Shown one piece after another: positions 19,593 through 28,657 of a stretch of DNA of 64,000 bases. The notes beneath the pieces were generated by a model. That model saw only the letters and a program-made list of their open reading frames with translations, did no database searches and was not told the DNA's origin. Numbering within the stretch: position 1 is the stretch's first letter; the number at the start of each line of letters is the position of its first letter. A program made the position numbers and the translations under genes. Source of the stretch: Helicobacter cetorum (GTDB lineage: Bacteria > Campylobacterota > Campylobacteria > Campylobacterales > UBA6016); the NCBI GenBank assembly GCA_022729705.1, contig DZAX01000007.1, forward strand, positions 24,409-88,408, in the 5' to 3' direction.

Positions 19593-20336
19593 ATGAGTCA
19601 AAAAGGTATTGGTGGGCATAGGCTGGCTGTGCTTATAGACGCGGAAAACGCGCAAGCTTCTCTCGCTCCCTATCTTCTCTCGGAGATAGCCAAATACGGC
19701 GTGGCTAGCGTGAAGAGGATATATGGAGACTGGACGAAACCGCAGCTTGGCGGTTGGAAAGAGACACTTCTGACTCACTCTATACAGCCGATGCAGCAGT
19801 TTAGCTACACAACCGGCAAAAACGCCACCGATAGTGCGCTTATCATAGACGCTATGGATTTGCTTTATACGGCAAAATTTGACGGGTTTTGTATCGTCTC
19901 CTCCGATAGCGACTTTACCAGGCTTGCCGCTAGGATAAGAGAGTCGGGGCTTGTCGTATACGGCTTTGGAAAGCGTCAGACGCCAAAAGCTTTTGTGGCG
20001 GCGTGCGATAAGTTTATCTACACCGAAATCTTAAAAGAGGAGAAAGAGGGAGGCGCGGAGGTTGCGCTAAAGCCAACCAAAGAGAGTCCAAAAGACGAAA
20101 AACTACGCACACTCCTATCCGTCGCCGTAGAGGATTCGGGAGATGAAAACGGCTGGGCGAACCTAGGCGCCGTGGGAAGCGAAATCAACAAATACTCTCC
20201 TGATTTTGACCCTAGAAACTATGGATTTAAAAAACTAAGCGATTTGATAAAAGCCACCGGAATGTTTGAGTTTGATGAAAGAGACCACAAAAATTCACAA
20301 ACAAAAACTGTATATGTAAGATTAAGAAGAAAGTAA
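19593..20336 (+). CDS. NYN domain (LabA/DUF88) putative RNase with C-terminal OST-HTH/LOTUS-like domain
   Basis: RLAVLIDAENAQASL, NATDSALIIDAMDLL, FCIVSSDSDFTRLAARIRESGLVVYGFG, and C-terminal LGAVGSEINKYSPDFDPRNYGFKKLSDLIKATGMFEF. Confidence 0.87.
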   Translation: MSQKGIGGHRLAVLIDAENAQASLAPYLLSEIAKYGVASVKRIYGDWTKPQLGGWKETLLTHSIQPMQQFSYTTGKNATDSALIIDAMDLLYTAKFDGFCIVSSDSDFTRLAARIRESGLVVYGFGKRQTPKAFVAACDKFIYTEILKEEKEGGAEVALKPTKESPKDEKLRTLLSVAVEDSGDENGWANLGAVGSEINKYSPDFDPRNYGFKKLSDLIKATGMFEFDERDHKNSQTKTVYVRLRRK

Positions 20337-20338
20337 TC

Positions 20339-20410
20339 AAAGCCCGTGTTAGCGGCAAGGATAAATGTCCCTGCACCCCCTAAAAAGCTCCTGCGTATAC
20401 GCAAGAGAGC
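20339..20410 (-). repeat. Repeat family A, truncated inverted copy abutting the NYN stop codon
   Basis: agcccgtgttagcggcaaggataaatgtccctgcaccccctaaaaagctcctgcgtatacgcaag. Confidence 0.65.
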
Positions 20411-20480
20411 GGCAAGCCGCGAGAGCCCTCTGCTGAAGAGCTAATTTCTGGCTTTGCCAGAAATTTGAGAATTACATCAA
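20405..20480 (+). repeat. Repeat family B copy
   Basis: agagagcggcaagccgcgagagccctctgctgaagagctaatttctggctttgccagaaatttgagaatta. Confidence 0.6.
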
Positions 20481-20602
20481 AATGAGTGCAATGCCTCATT
20501 TTTGCGAAATTTAATAATAAAAAATGTATATTCTCCTACTAAGAGGTATACTTCTTACAAGAAGTCTATTAACAAAAAAGTCCCGCAAAGGAAATCTAAA
20601 AA

Positions 20603-21007
20603 ATGCTTGAGGATAAAAAATTTGACCCTAGAAAATTATCCGCATACGGAACTGTAAAAAAAATCGACCCGGGCGATACGATTATTAGAGAGGGCGATTC
20701 TGGCGAAGAGATGTATATTATTCTGCAAGGCAAAGTGACGATTGAGGTTGGCAGCATGATAGTAGGAGAACTTGGAGGCGGCGATTTTTTTGGTGAGATG
20801 AGCTTAATAGACAAAGAGCCAAGAAGTGCCACCGTAACCGCAGCTCAAACGTCGCTTCTATTTGTAATTAACGAAGCGAATTTTGAGAGAGTTATCGCAT
20901 GGGAGCCTGAGATTGCTATGCGAATCATGAAGAGTCTCTCAAAACGCCTAAGAGACATGAACCAAGAACTGAGAAATATTTTTGATAGACAGAGACAGAG
21001 ACCATAA
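20603..21007 (+). CDS. Cyclic nucleotide-binding domain protein
   Basis: PGDTIIREGDSGEEMYIILQGKVTIEV...LGGGDFFGEMSLIDKEPRSATVTA. Confidence 0.87.
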   Translation: MLEDKKFDPRKLSAYGTVKKIDPGDTIIREGDSGEEMYIILQGKVTIEVGSMIVGELGGGDFFGEMSLIDKEPRSATVTAAQTSLLFVINEANFERVIAWEPEIAMRIMKSLSKRLRDMNQELRNIFDRQRQRP

Positions 21008-21075
21008 GCGGCAAGTAGCGAGAGCTCTTGCGCCGAAGAGTTCATTTTGGGCTTTGTTAAAAATGCGAGAATTCA
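21006..21075 (+). repeat. Repeat family B copy
   Basis: agcggcaagtagcgagagctcttgcgccgaagagttcattttgggctttgttaaaaatgcgagaattca. Confidence 0.55.
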
Positions 21076-22050
21076 TTATAGTCTCCTCTCCCACTCATAA
21101 GCGCTTTTACAAATTAACTCAATGTCGTCGTATTTTGGCTTCCAGTTAAGAGTGTTTAGTATTTTTTGGTTGTTGGATATAAGCAAAGACGGGTCTCCGG
21201 CTCGTCTATCGACAAATTCAGCCACAAAGTCTACGCCGCTCACTTTTTTGACGCTCTCTATAACCTCTTTAACGCTATAGCCTCTTCCGTATCCGCAATT
21301 GAATATATCACTTTTGCCGCCCTCTTGCAGGTAACTAAGAGCCGACAAGTGCGCCGACGCCAAATCGTCTATGTGTATATAGTCTCTTACGCAAGTACAA
21401 TCTTGCGTGTCGTAATCAGAGCCGAATATAAACATCTTTTTTCTCTTGCCGCAAGCGGTTTCAGAGGCTACTTTGATAAGGTGTGTTGCGTTTGGAAATC
21501 TTTGACCGATTTGTCCGTCCATAGAGGCTCCGGCTACGTTAAAATAACGCAAAATCACGAACTTAAAAGCGCTGTTTGCCGTAGCCGTATCTTTTAGCAC
21601 CTGCTCGCTCATAAGCTTGCTAAATCCATACGGATTAATCGGGGAGAGTTGACTCTCCTCGGTAACCACACCCTCCACAGGCTCCCCATAAACAGCGGCT
21701 GTAGAAGAGAAGATAAAATATTTTACACCAGCGTTTACGGCGCATTTTACAAGATTTGTCGTGTTTACCGTATTGTTCATATAGTACTTAAGCGGATTTT
21801 CAACGGACTCAGGCACGACGATACTTGCCGCAAAATGAATAATAGCGTCAAACTTTTCATCAAGCAAAAATTTCTCAACAAAGGCAAAATCAGATAAATC
21901 AGCCCTTACAAGACGCCCAAAAAGAATAGAGTCTTCAAATCCGGTAGTTAAGTTGTCAAGGACGGTTATATCAAAGCCTCCCGCCTCGCCAAGTTGTTTT
22001 ACCATATGGCTTCCTATATATCCGGCTCCGCCTGTTATGAGAATTTTCAT
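21076..22050 (-). CDS. galE: UDP-glucose 4-epimerase
   Basis: KILITGGAGYIGSHMVKQL, FSSTAAVYGEP, NPYGFSKLMSE, RYFNVAGA, DYIHIDDLASAH. Confidence 0.92.
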   Translation of the reverse strand: MKILITGGAGYIGSHMVKQLGEAGGFDITVLDNLTTGFEDSILFGRLVRADLSDFAFVEKFLLDEKFDAIIHFAASIVVPESVENPLKYYMNNTVNTTNLVKCAVNAGVKYFIFSSTAAVYGEPVEGVVTEESQLSPINPYGFSKLMSEQVLKDTATANSAFKFVILRYFNVAGASMDGQIGQRFPNATHLIKVASETACGKRKKMFIFGSDYDTQDCTCVRDYIHIDDLASAHLSALSYLQEGGKSDIFNCGYGRGYSVKEVIESVKKVSGVDFVAEFVDRRAGDPSLLISNNQKILNTLNWKPKYDDIELICKSAYEWERRL

Positions 22051-23192
22051 GCGCACACCCCAAGTATTAAATTTTTATATATTTCTATTGATTTTTCTTT
22101 TGAAAAAAACTCCGCTCTTTTTGGAGCGTTTGCGCGATATTCGCTCCTTAGCGTATCATCTTCAATCATTTTGCGCATGGCGACGGATAAAAACTTATGC
22201 GTGTCAAGTCCTACCAAAATACCATATTCCGCCCTCTCAAGCCCGCTTGCAAGCATATCGCCCATTCCGCCCAAAATCTCTCTCGGACCGCTCTTACAAT
22301 CAGTGGAAATAACAGGCAAAGAACACGCCAAAGCCTCTATCAGCACAGTCGGAAGCCCCTCAAGGCGAGAGCTCATCACAAAGCAATCTGCGGCGGCAAA
22401 GTAAGAGTATGGGTTTTCGCAAAATCCAAAAAAATGGACTCTCTCATGGATTCCCATCTCAACCGCCAAAAACTTTAGCTCCCTCTCCAGCTCGCCCGCC
22501 CCAAGCACCCACAACCTGCAAAACGGTTCAAGCGCCGCAAACGCTTTAAATAAAAATGGATAGTTTTTTGACTCCACAAGTCGCCCTGCGGTGACAAAAA
22601 TAAATGAATCGCTCTGTCTGGGCTGTTTTAAAAGAGCCAAAATACGGATTTTTTGCGTGTCCACCGGATTATAAATGACTGTTATTTTATCTTTTTTTAC
22701 GCCAAAATTTTGTAACAAATCGGTTTTAATTCCATTTGACACCGCAACAACGGCGTCGGCTATTTGGTAAGACATGGAGAGAGCTTTTTTTAAAATCTTC
22801 TCAGCAAAACTATCAGCGTAATAACCGGAGAGCGTCGTGTGCTCAGCGGCGATAAGCTTTAATTTTGGATAAATCAGCCTTGAGAGAGCCGCAATAATGG
22901 TCGGTCTAGAAAGACAAGAGACAACAACGTCTATGCGATTTTTTCTACAATAGCTTGCAAACACAAAAACCAGCTTGAAAATAGAGAGTGCTTTTTGCAT
23001 CAAAGAGTTTTCTACGTCGTGCTTGTACAAACTAACAACCTCAACGCCAAGACTCTCATAATTTTGAACCGGGCTTACCGTGACTATAGAGACATCAAAG
23101 TGACTCTTGAGTCCAAGCGCTAATTCTAAGGCTACTTTTTCGGCTCCTCCGCCTCCTAGCGAATATATAAAAATTACTACTTTTTTTCTCAC
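22047..23192 (-). CDS. Glycosyltransferase family 4
   Basis: SLGGGGAEKVALELA, FVTAGRLVESKNYPFLFKAF, SSRLEGLPTVLIEALACSLPVISTDC. Confidence 0.88.
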   Translation of the reverse strand: MRKKVVIFIYSLGGGGAEKVALELALGLKSHFDVSIVTVSPVQNYESLGVEVVSLYKHDVENSLMQKALSIFKLVFVFASYCRKNRIDVVVSCLSRPTIIAALSRLIYPKLKLIAAEHTTLSGYYADSFAEKILKKALSMSYQIADAVVAVSNGIKTDLLQNFGVKKDKITVIYNPVDTQKIRILALLKQPRQSDSFIFVTAGRLVESKNYPFLFKAFAALEPFCRLWVLGAGELERELKFLAVEMGIHERVHFFGFCENPYSYFAAADCFVMSSRLEGLPTVLIEALACSLPVISTDCKSGPREILGGMGDMLASGLERAEYGILVGLDTHKFLSVAMRKMIEDDTLRSEYRANAPKRAEFFSKEKSIEIYKNLILGVCA

Positions 23193-23746
23193 ACCCTTTT
23201 CTTTATACTTGAATTTGAAATTTTAACCGCAACAATACCGCCAACCGTAATATAAGGCTCTTCTACGCTTTTTGTCACCACGGCGTTTGCGGCTACCGTC
23301 ACGCCCTCGGCTATATGCACGGCGCCGATAATTTTTGCCCCTGGACCGATATAGCAGTTGTCGCCTATCGTCGGGGCGTCAGGATTTTTGAGGTCTTCGC
23401 CTATCAACACCCCCGCTCCGGCTATTGTGCAATTCTTGCCTATACGCACTTTACCGTTTATCACTATATCTCCATAGTGCCCTAGCTCCAGTCCCGCCCC
23501 GCAAGAGTTTGGCGATATACTAAATCCAAGCCTAACGGAGGCTTGCTGAAATCTATATCTAATCCACAGCGTATAAAATTTTGAAAAAAAAGAGTTTTTG
23601 CAGTTGAGACGATACTCCAAAAGTCGCAAAAGCTTCTGAAACTTCCAAATCTCATGAAAATATCGATCGCGAAAACCGTCCCCAACTCTTAGGACTTTTT
23701 TATCAGCCTCCAAATACTCCAAATACTCTTTTTTGTCATGAATCAT
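23189..23746 (-). CDS. Hexapeptide-repeat acyltransferase (serine acetyltransferase-like)
   Basis: LELGHYGDIVINGKVRIGKNCTIAGAGVLIGEDLKNPDAPTIGDNCYIGPGAKIIGAVHIAEGVTVAANAVV. Confidence 0.85.
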   Translation of the reverse strand: MIHDKKEYLEYLEADKKVLRVGDGFRDRYFHEIWKFQKLLRLLEYRLNCKNSFFSKFYTLWIRYRFQQASVRLGFSISPNSCGAGLELGHYGDIVINGKVRIGKNCTIAGAGVLIGEDLKNPDAPTIGDNCYIGPGAKIIGAVHIAEGVTVAANAVVTKSVEEPYITVGGIVAVKISNSSIKKRV

Positions 23747-24858
23747 GTATCAAGCAACTCTAAAACCGTATTTTTTACGTTTAGGGTGATACTAAAATCA
23801 TCTACAGCTCTTTTTCTCCATAAAGACGGGTTTTTGATGGCATACTCAAGCTTTTCGCATAAATCGTCAACATCGCCGCTTTTAAACACATATCTTATAT
23901 CGTTTACAATAAGCCCCATGTCGCCGACATTGCTAACGACTACGGTTCGATCACAGCTCATAGCCTCCAAAAGGCTAAGAGGCATTGCCTCGCCAAGACT
24001 TGGCAGACAAAAGATATTGATGGCGTTGTAAAATCCTCTAAGTTCGCTTATTAGCCCAAGCCATAAAAATCTATGAGAGTACTCATCCAAAATCTCTATA
24101 CACTGCTCTTGTATTGTCTCATCGCCATCCCCAGCCGCTACAAACATCAGATGGGGATACTTAGCCAAAAGCCTTTTTGCGGCTTCGGCTAAAAGCGGAT
24201 ACCCTTTCATTCTATCAACCCTAGCCACAATACCTATTACAAGCATATTTTTTGAAATATGGTTTAGAGTCCTAAAAGCGTCTCCAGACGTCTCGTCCGG
24301 CTCAAAATATATGGTGTTTATACCGTTATACACAACAACCGCCTTATCCATATCAAATCCGGCTTCTTTGTGATACTCGTAAGCCGAATGGCTGACGCAT
24401 ATTATCTTCTCCGGATACTTTGACAAAACTTTTTGAAGCCAAAATACCATTTTGACAAAAGAGCCATAACTTCTATAGTCGATAAAGGCGGAGTGAAGCG
24501 TCCATGCAAGGTTGTATCTTTTTTTCGCAAACACCCTTGCAACTTGACTAAAGATATTCATCTCACCTAGGTGAGAGTAGACAACATCCGGCGAAAACTC
24601 GTTTAGAGTCGATATGTATGATGAGAGAAATCCGATTACATCAAAGCGTCCGCCTTTTTCGAGATTAATATATGTAAGCCCCTGTATCTGTTTTGCGTTT
24701 TCTTCCATGACACCGCCGTACATAGTGACTAGACACACCTCAAAACGCCCCTTATCTAAGGCTTTTAAAAAAGACAACACCTGCTTTTCGGCTCCGCCTA
24801 CATCAAGACACCTTATGGCGACAAGTAACCGTATTTTTTTATTTTTCCAGTTTTGCAA
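23743..24858 (-). CDS. Glycosyltransferase family 4
   Basis: CLDVGGAEKQVLSFLKAL, IGIVARVDRMKGYPLLAEAA, LPSLGEAMPLSLLEAMSCDRTVVVSNVGD. Confidence 0.87.
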   Translation of the reverse strand: MQNWKNKKIRLLVAIRCLDVGGAEKQVLSFLKALDKGRFEVCLVTMYGGVMEENAKQIQGLTYINLEKGGRFDVIGFLSSYISTLNEFSPDVVYSHLGEMNIFSQVARVFAKKRYNLAWTLHSAFIDYRSYGSFVKMVFWLQKVLSKYPEKIICVSHSAYEYHKEAGFDMDKAVVVYNGINTIYFEPDETSGDAFRTLNHISKNMLVIGIVARVDRMKGYPLLAEAAKRLLAKYPHLMFVAAGDGDETIQEQCIEILDEYSHRFLWLGLISELRGFYNAINIFCLPSLGEAMPLSLLEAMSCDRTVVVSNVGDMGLIVNDIRYVFKSGDVDDLCEKLEYAIKNPSLWRKRAVDDFSITLNVKNTVLELLDT

Positions 24859-25900
24859 AGATTACCTTCCATTTGGCGGCTATTTTTAAAACGCCCAGTT
24901 TATCTTTTATTTTTGTCGCTTCATTTGCAATCCGCTCTCTTTTTTCATCATCTGCAATAAGCAAAGAGAGGGACGCGCTAAGAGCTCTTACGTCGCCCTC
25001 TCTTATAAGTACGCCGTCCTCGCCGTCTGTTATTATTTCAGATGGGCCAGTCTTACAGTCAAAGGCGATTGAAGCGCATCCGCAACTCATCGCTTCGCAA
25101 AGAACCATCGGAAACCCCTCCTCTCTTGATGAAAGAACAAACAAAGAGGAGATAAAATAAAAAGAGGCGACATCTTTTTGCGCGCTGGCGAGAGCTATAA
25201 ACTTATTCTTAGGAGAACTTGCCGCAAGCCTCAAAAGAGCCTCTTTTTCATCCCCTTCTCCGACGATAATAAGCCGCCAATCTTTTGTATCAGCTGCGTT
25301 AAAAGCTTTGATAAGTCTCTCAAAGCCTTTTGAATGTGTCAATCTACCAACGCCTAAAACAATTTTTTGCCGCACCGCACCGCTTGGCTCAAATGGAGTA
25401 AGCGGATTTGGCAAAACTTCCAAGCGCTTTATCTTTTTGTAGTTTACAGCGTCCGCATTTGTCAAAATAGTCACAACGCTTGATAGCGGATAAACGACTT
25501 TTCTCACAGCCCGCCAAACTCTTGACTTCAAAAAATCGTAATTACTATGTTCGCACGCTATCACGGGAAGCCTAAGAGTTTTTGCCGCCAAAATAGAAAC
25601 AATATTTGTATGCGTCAAAAAAGATACCGCCACATCGGGTTTTATCTCTTTTATCTTATTTCTTAACTTCAAAATTCTACCAAAATTATTCAAAACCGCT
25701 TCTACCTGCGAGCTAGATACGGCTCCAAGCTCTAAATCATGTATTTTTATCTTTTTGTCAATCTCATAAAATATATCTTCACCCTCCAAAACGCAAATAT
25801 CCACCTCATAGCCAGAGTTTGCAAAATGATTTGCCATAATAGACAACACCCTCTCCGCTCCGCCCATCTTTAGAGAGTGAATGACAAATAGAAGTTTCAT
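24839..25900 (-). CDS. Glycosyltransferase family 4
   Basis: LLFVIHSLKMGGAERVLSIMANHF, VGRLTHSKGFERLIKAF, SSREEGFPMVLCEAMSCGCASIAFDCKTGPSEII. Confidence 0.88.
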   Translation of the reverse strand: MKLLFVIHSLKMGGAERVLSIMANHFANSGYEVDICVLEGEDIFYEIDKKIKIHDLELGAVSSSQVEAVLNNFGRILKLRNKIKEIKPDVAVSFLTHTNIVSILAAKTLRLPVIACEHSNYDFLKSRVWRAVRKVVYPLSSVVTILTNADAVNYKKIKRLEVLPNPLTPFEPSGAVRQKIVLGVGRLTHSKGFERLIKAFNAADTKDWRLIIVGEGDEKEALLRLAASSPKNKFIALASAQKDVASFYFISSLFVLSSREEGFPMVLCEAMSCGCASIAFDCKTGPSEIITDGEDGVLIREGDVRALSASLSLLIADDEKRERIANEATKIKDKLGVLKIAAKWKVIFAKLEK

Positions 25901-26706
25901 GCACAAGCTCTAGAAACTACCACGATAGAGGGAGCAAAAGTGCTCGTAGCCGGCAAAAGCCCAAGTTTTGACTCAAAAAACCATAATAACTTAGAAAAAC
26001 GCGTAAGCTGCTTATAAATCTGATAGCCGATTCCGCTCTCTCTATCTTTAAAACACCATGACAACATCCCAAAATTAGAAGAACAGAGATAGCCGCCCCA
26101 AACAATCTCTAAGCCCGCTTTTTTGTGCGCCTCCATCAAATCGCGCAAATCGTACATTACATGCGCATCGTAAACATCCTTGTTCCATTTTCGCATCAAA
26201 AACCCATAAATCGTTTTTTTATTATTTGGAATAAGAGTAAAAATGACGCCTTCCGGCTTTGCGAAAACGCCTATGGCTCTTAAAATATTCGGTAAATCGT
26301 GAAAATGCTCCACCACCCCATGGCTCATTACAAAATCGAATCGCGTCAACATACTTTCAGGCGGAGTAAACATATCGGCGCACACTACATCAACATCGAC
26401 GCCGGCGCTTTTTGCTTTATTTGACAATCTATCGCATGCCGTCTCTACATAGTCAAGACCAAAACAAGAGGTTGGAGTTAGCTTTTTGCAAACTTCTATC
26501 AGCGCGTCTGAATCGCCGGCTCCAACCTCCAAAACGCTTCCGCCGCCAAAATACTCTTTTATCTTTTCAAACACAAGTTTATACGGCATATTTCTAAAAT
26601 CATTATAATTGATAGGGATATGCAAAACCTCTCCTCTAGCCGAGTAATACCCCTCCCAATCCTCCGGCGTAGAGGCTCTTTCATCCAAGATTTTATTTTG
26701 CTCCAT
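25897..26706 (-). CDS. SAM-dependent methyltransferase
   Basis: GGGSVLEVGAGDSDALIEVCKKL, FDFVMSHGVVEHFHDLPNILRA. Confidence 0.85.
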   Translation of the reverse strand: MEQNKILDERASTPEDWEGYYSARGEVLHIPINYNDFRNMPYKLVFEKIKEYFGGGSVLEVGAGDSDALIEVCKKLTPTSCFGLDYVETACDRLSNKAKSAGVDVDVVCADMFTPPESMLTRFDFVMSHGVVEHFHDLPNILRAIGVFAKPEGVIFTLIPNNKKTIYGFLMRKWNKDVYDAHVMYDLRDLMEAHKKAGLEIVWGGYLCSSNFGMLSWCFKDRESGIGYQIYKQLTRFSKLLWFFESKLGLLPATSTFAPSIVVVSRACA

Positions 26707-27940
26707 CGGTTCCCTTAAATTTTTTTATTTTCCACAAAAGCCCGCTAAACACCGCGACTTCTATCAACACATACAAAAAAGCCGCTCCGTGGCTTTTGGC
26801 AAAAAATACCGCAAAAATAGAGACAAACAGGGCGCCTACGGAGATAGTCAAAAAAAACATCTTCATCTTAGAAGCCAAATCTCTAATCACAATATAGCCG
26901 CTATACATCAACGTATTTATCGCCACAAATACAGGTCCCGCCGCCATAATCATAAGTAGCGCAGCAGACTCCTCAAAGCCGCTTCCAAGCGCCAACGAGA
27001 CTATAGTGTCCGCAAACACAAACACGCCTAAAGCAAGAGAACCCATAACCAAAAGAGTAATTATAACGGCTCTTTTTATGAAAATATCAGCGTATTTTAC
27101 GCTGTTTTTTGTGAGTTCTGCGATTTTTGGAAAAATAGCAGAGGATACAGGGGCAAACAGCCCCGATAAAGCCAAGACAATTTTTTGCGCTCCGACAAAA
27201 ACAGCGATTTCGCTTTTGGTTGCTAAGATTGTAAGCATAAAAGCTGGGAGGTTATTGTAAAAGGCGACAGCTATATTTGCTGTAAATAGATGCCACGCTC
27301 CGTTTATGGCTTGCCTTAGCTCGTCTATGCGTGGGGCGTTAAGCGAGAGGGAGAATTTTTTGTACACATAATGGTTTGCGATAAGTGAAAAAAAAGTCCA
27401 TGAGAGGGCGGATGCAAAAGAGACAAACACAATATCATCCGCTGATTTTACAAAATAGATAGTAAGAAGTGCGCCAAAAATCTGGGCTGAGAGGCTAAAC
27501 ACAAGAAGCGGTAAAACCCTCTGGACGCCTTGAAAAAGCCAGGTCGGCATAAGAGCTTGCGAAAGTATAGAGAGCCACATAAAAGCGTAAAGCCAAAAAG
27601 GAGCAGAAAACACAAACGAAAAACCTATCATAATAAATAAAGAAGCGAAACCAATAGCCCCTTTAATCACAAAGACAATCATCCACAGCTTTGAGAGTGC
27701 CGCGCTGTCGTTTTTGAGCATAGCACACTCTTTTGTAGCCCAGAGATAAAAACCAAAATCTATCAAAATCTGAATATAAGCGCCAAGAACCCAAAGCGTA
27801 GCAAGGGAGCCAAATCCGTCAACTCCAAGCGTCCTTGAGAGGTACGGCAATAGTAAAAAAGGGACTACATAGCTAAAAAGTTGCAAAAAAAGCAAAATAG
27901 AGGCGTTTTGAAACAATGCGGAGCTTTTGAGGTTTTTCAT
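26693..27940 (-). CDS. Oligosaccharide flippase (Wzx-like, MATE/MVF superfamily)
   Basis: Multi-TM; FSYVVPFLLLPYLSRTLGVDGFGSLA N-terminal signature. Confidence 0.85.
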   Translation of the reverse strand: MKNLKSSALFQNASILLFLQLFSYVVPFLLLPYLSRTLGVDGFGSLATLWVLGAYIQILIDFGFYLWATKECAMLKNDSAALSKLWMIVFVIKGAIGFASLFIMIGFSFVFSAPFWLYAFMWLSILSQALMPTWLFQGVQRVLPLLVFSLSAQIFGALLTIYFVKSADDIVFVSFASALSWTFFSLIANHYVYKKFSLSLNAPRIDELRQAINGAWHLFTANIAVAFYNNLPAFMLTILATKSEIAVFVGAQKIVLALSGLFAPVSSAIFPKIAELTKNSVKYADIFIKRAVIITLLVMGSLALGVFVFADTIVSLALGSGFEESAALLMIMAAGPVFVAINTLMYSGYIVIRDLASKMKMFFLTISVGALFVSIFAVFFAKSHGAAFLYVLIEVAVFSGLLWKIKKFKGTDGAK

Positions 27941-27954
27941 TCTTTATAAAGAAA

Positions 27955-28203
27955 CTATTTTTTGCAAGGTTTTACTTCCAACTCTTTTGACAACGCCTCT
28001 ATAGTTTGAACGCCAAATCCGTTTACCTCTTTTAACTCAGCCACACTCTCAAAACACTTTTTCTTTCTATATTCGATTATAGAGTCCGCTTTTTTTGAGC
28101 CTATTTTTTTTATCGTCATCAACTCCTCTTTTGAGGCACTGTTTATATCTACGCTCGCGAAAGATGATACGACAAAAAACGATAAAAACAGTGTCTTTTT
28201 CAT
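27955..28203 (-). CDS. ComEA-like helix-hairpin-helix protein
   Basis: Signal-like N-terminus; VDINSASKEELMTIKKIGSKKADSIIEYRKKK...LKEVNGFGVQTIEAL. Confidence 0.87.
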   Translation of the reverse strand: MKKTLFLSFFVVSSFASVDINSASKEELMTIKKIGSKKADSIIEYRKKKCFESVAELKEVNGFGVQTIEALSKELEVKPCKK

Positions 28204-28265
28204 ACTATGGCACCTTTTTTTTGAAGTTTAAATATTCTTTGATTTTACAACCTAAGTGTTTAGTC

Positions 28266-28402
28266 CCCTCAACTTATGGTAAGGGTTATCTTTAAAAAGC
28301 TCAGGATTTGAGTCAAACTTTCTAGGTAATGTATCATAGGGACTTTTAAACTTCAAAGCTTTCAATTTCTTTTGGTGATTGTAATAAAGCAAGTAGCTCA
28401 TC
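28266..28402 (-). pseudogene. IS remnant: transposase C-terminal fragment identical to 541-677
   Basis: 137 bp identical by eye to 541-677. Confidence 0.65.
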
Positions 28403-28418
28403 AAGTGTTTTTTAGCAA

Positions 28419-28466
28419 ATAGCTCTTTGAAGCGCTCATTTCATAGAGAGTTTTGCAAGAAGTCTA
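28419..28466 (-). repeat. Putative IS end, inverse of 732-779
   Basis: atagctctttgaagcgctcatttcatagagagttttgcaagaagtcta. Confidence 0.55.
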
Positions 28467-28558
28467 GCATATCAGCTTTTGCGGTAACGCTTGCTATAAT
28501 AACGGTATTAATAACCAAAAAAGGCGACTCATTGGATGATAACTAATTTTACGCACAC

Positions 28559-28656
28559 ACTCCCCCGCATTCATGCGGGAAACTTTAGGGGGTTGCAAGG
28601 GACATTTATGTCCCTGCCGTTAATATGGGCTTCGCCCATATTAACGTATAACATAA
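28559..28656 (+). repeat. Repeat family A (full copy), ends 1 nt before the flippase ATG
   Basis: actcccccgcattcatgcgggaaactttagggggttgcaagggacatttatgtccctgccgttaatatgggcttcgcccatattaacgtataacataaa. Confidence 0.82.
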
Positions 28657-28657
28657 A

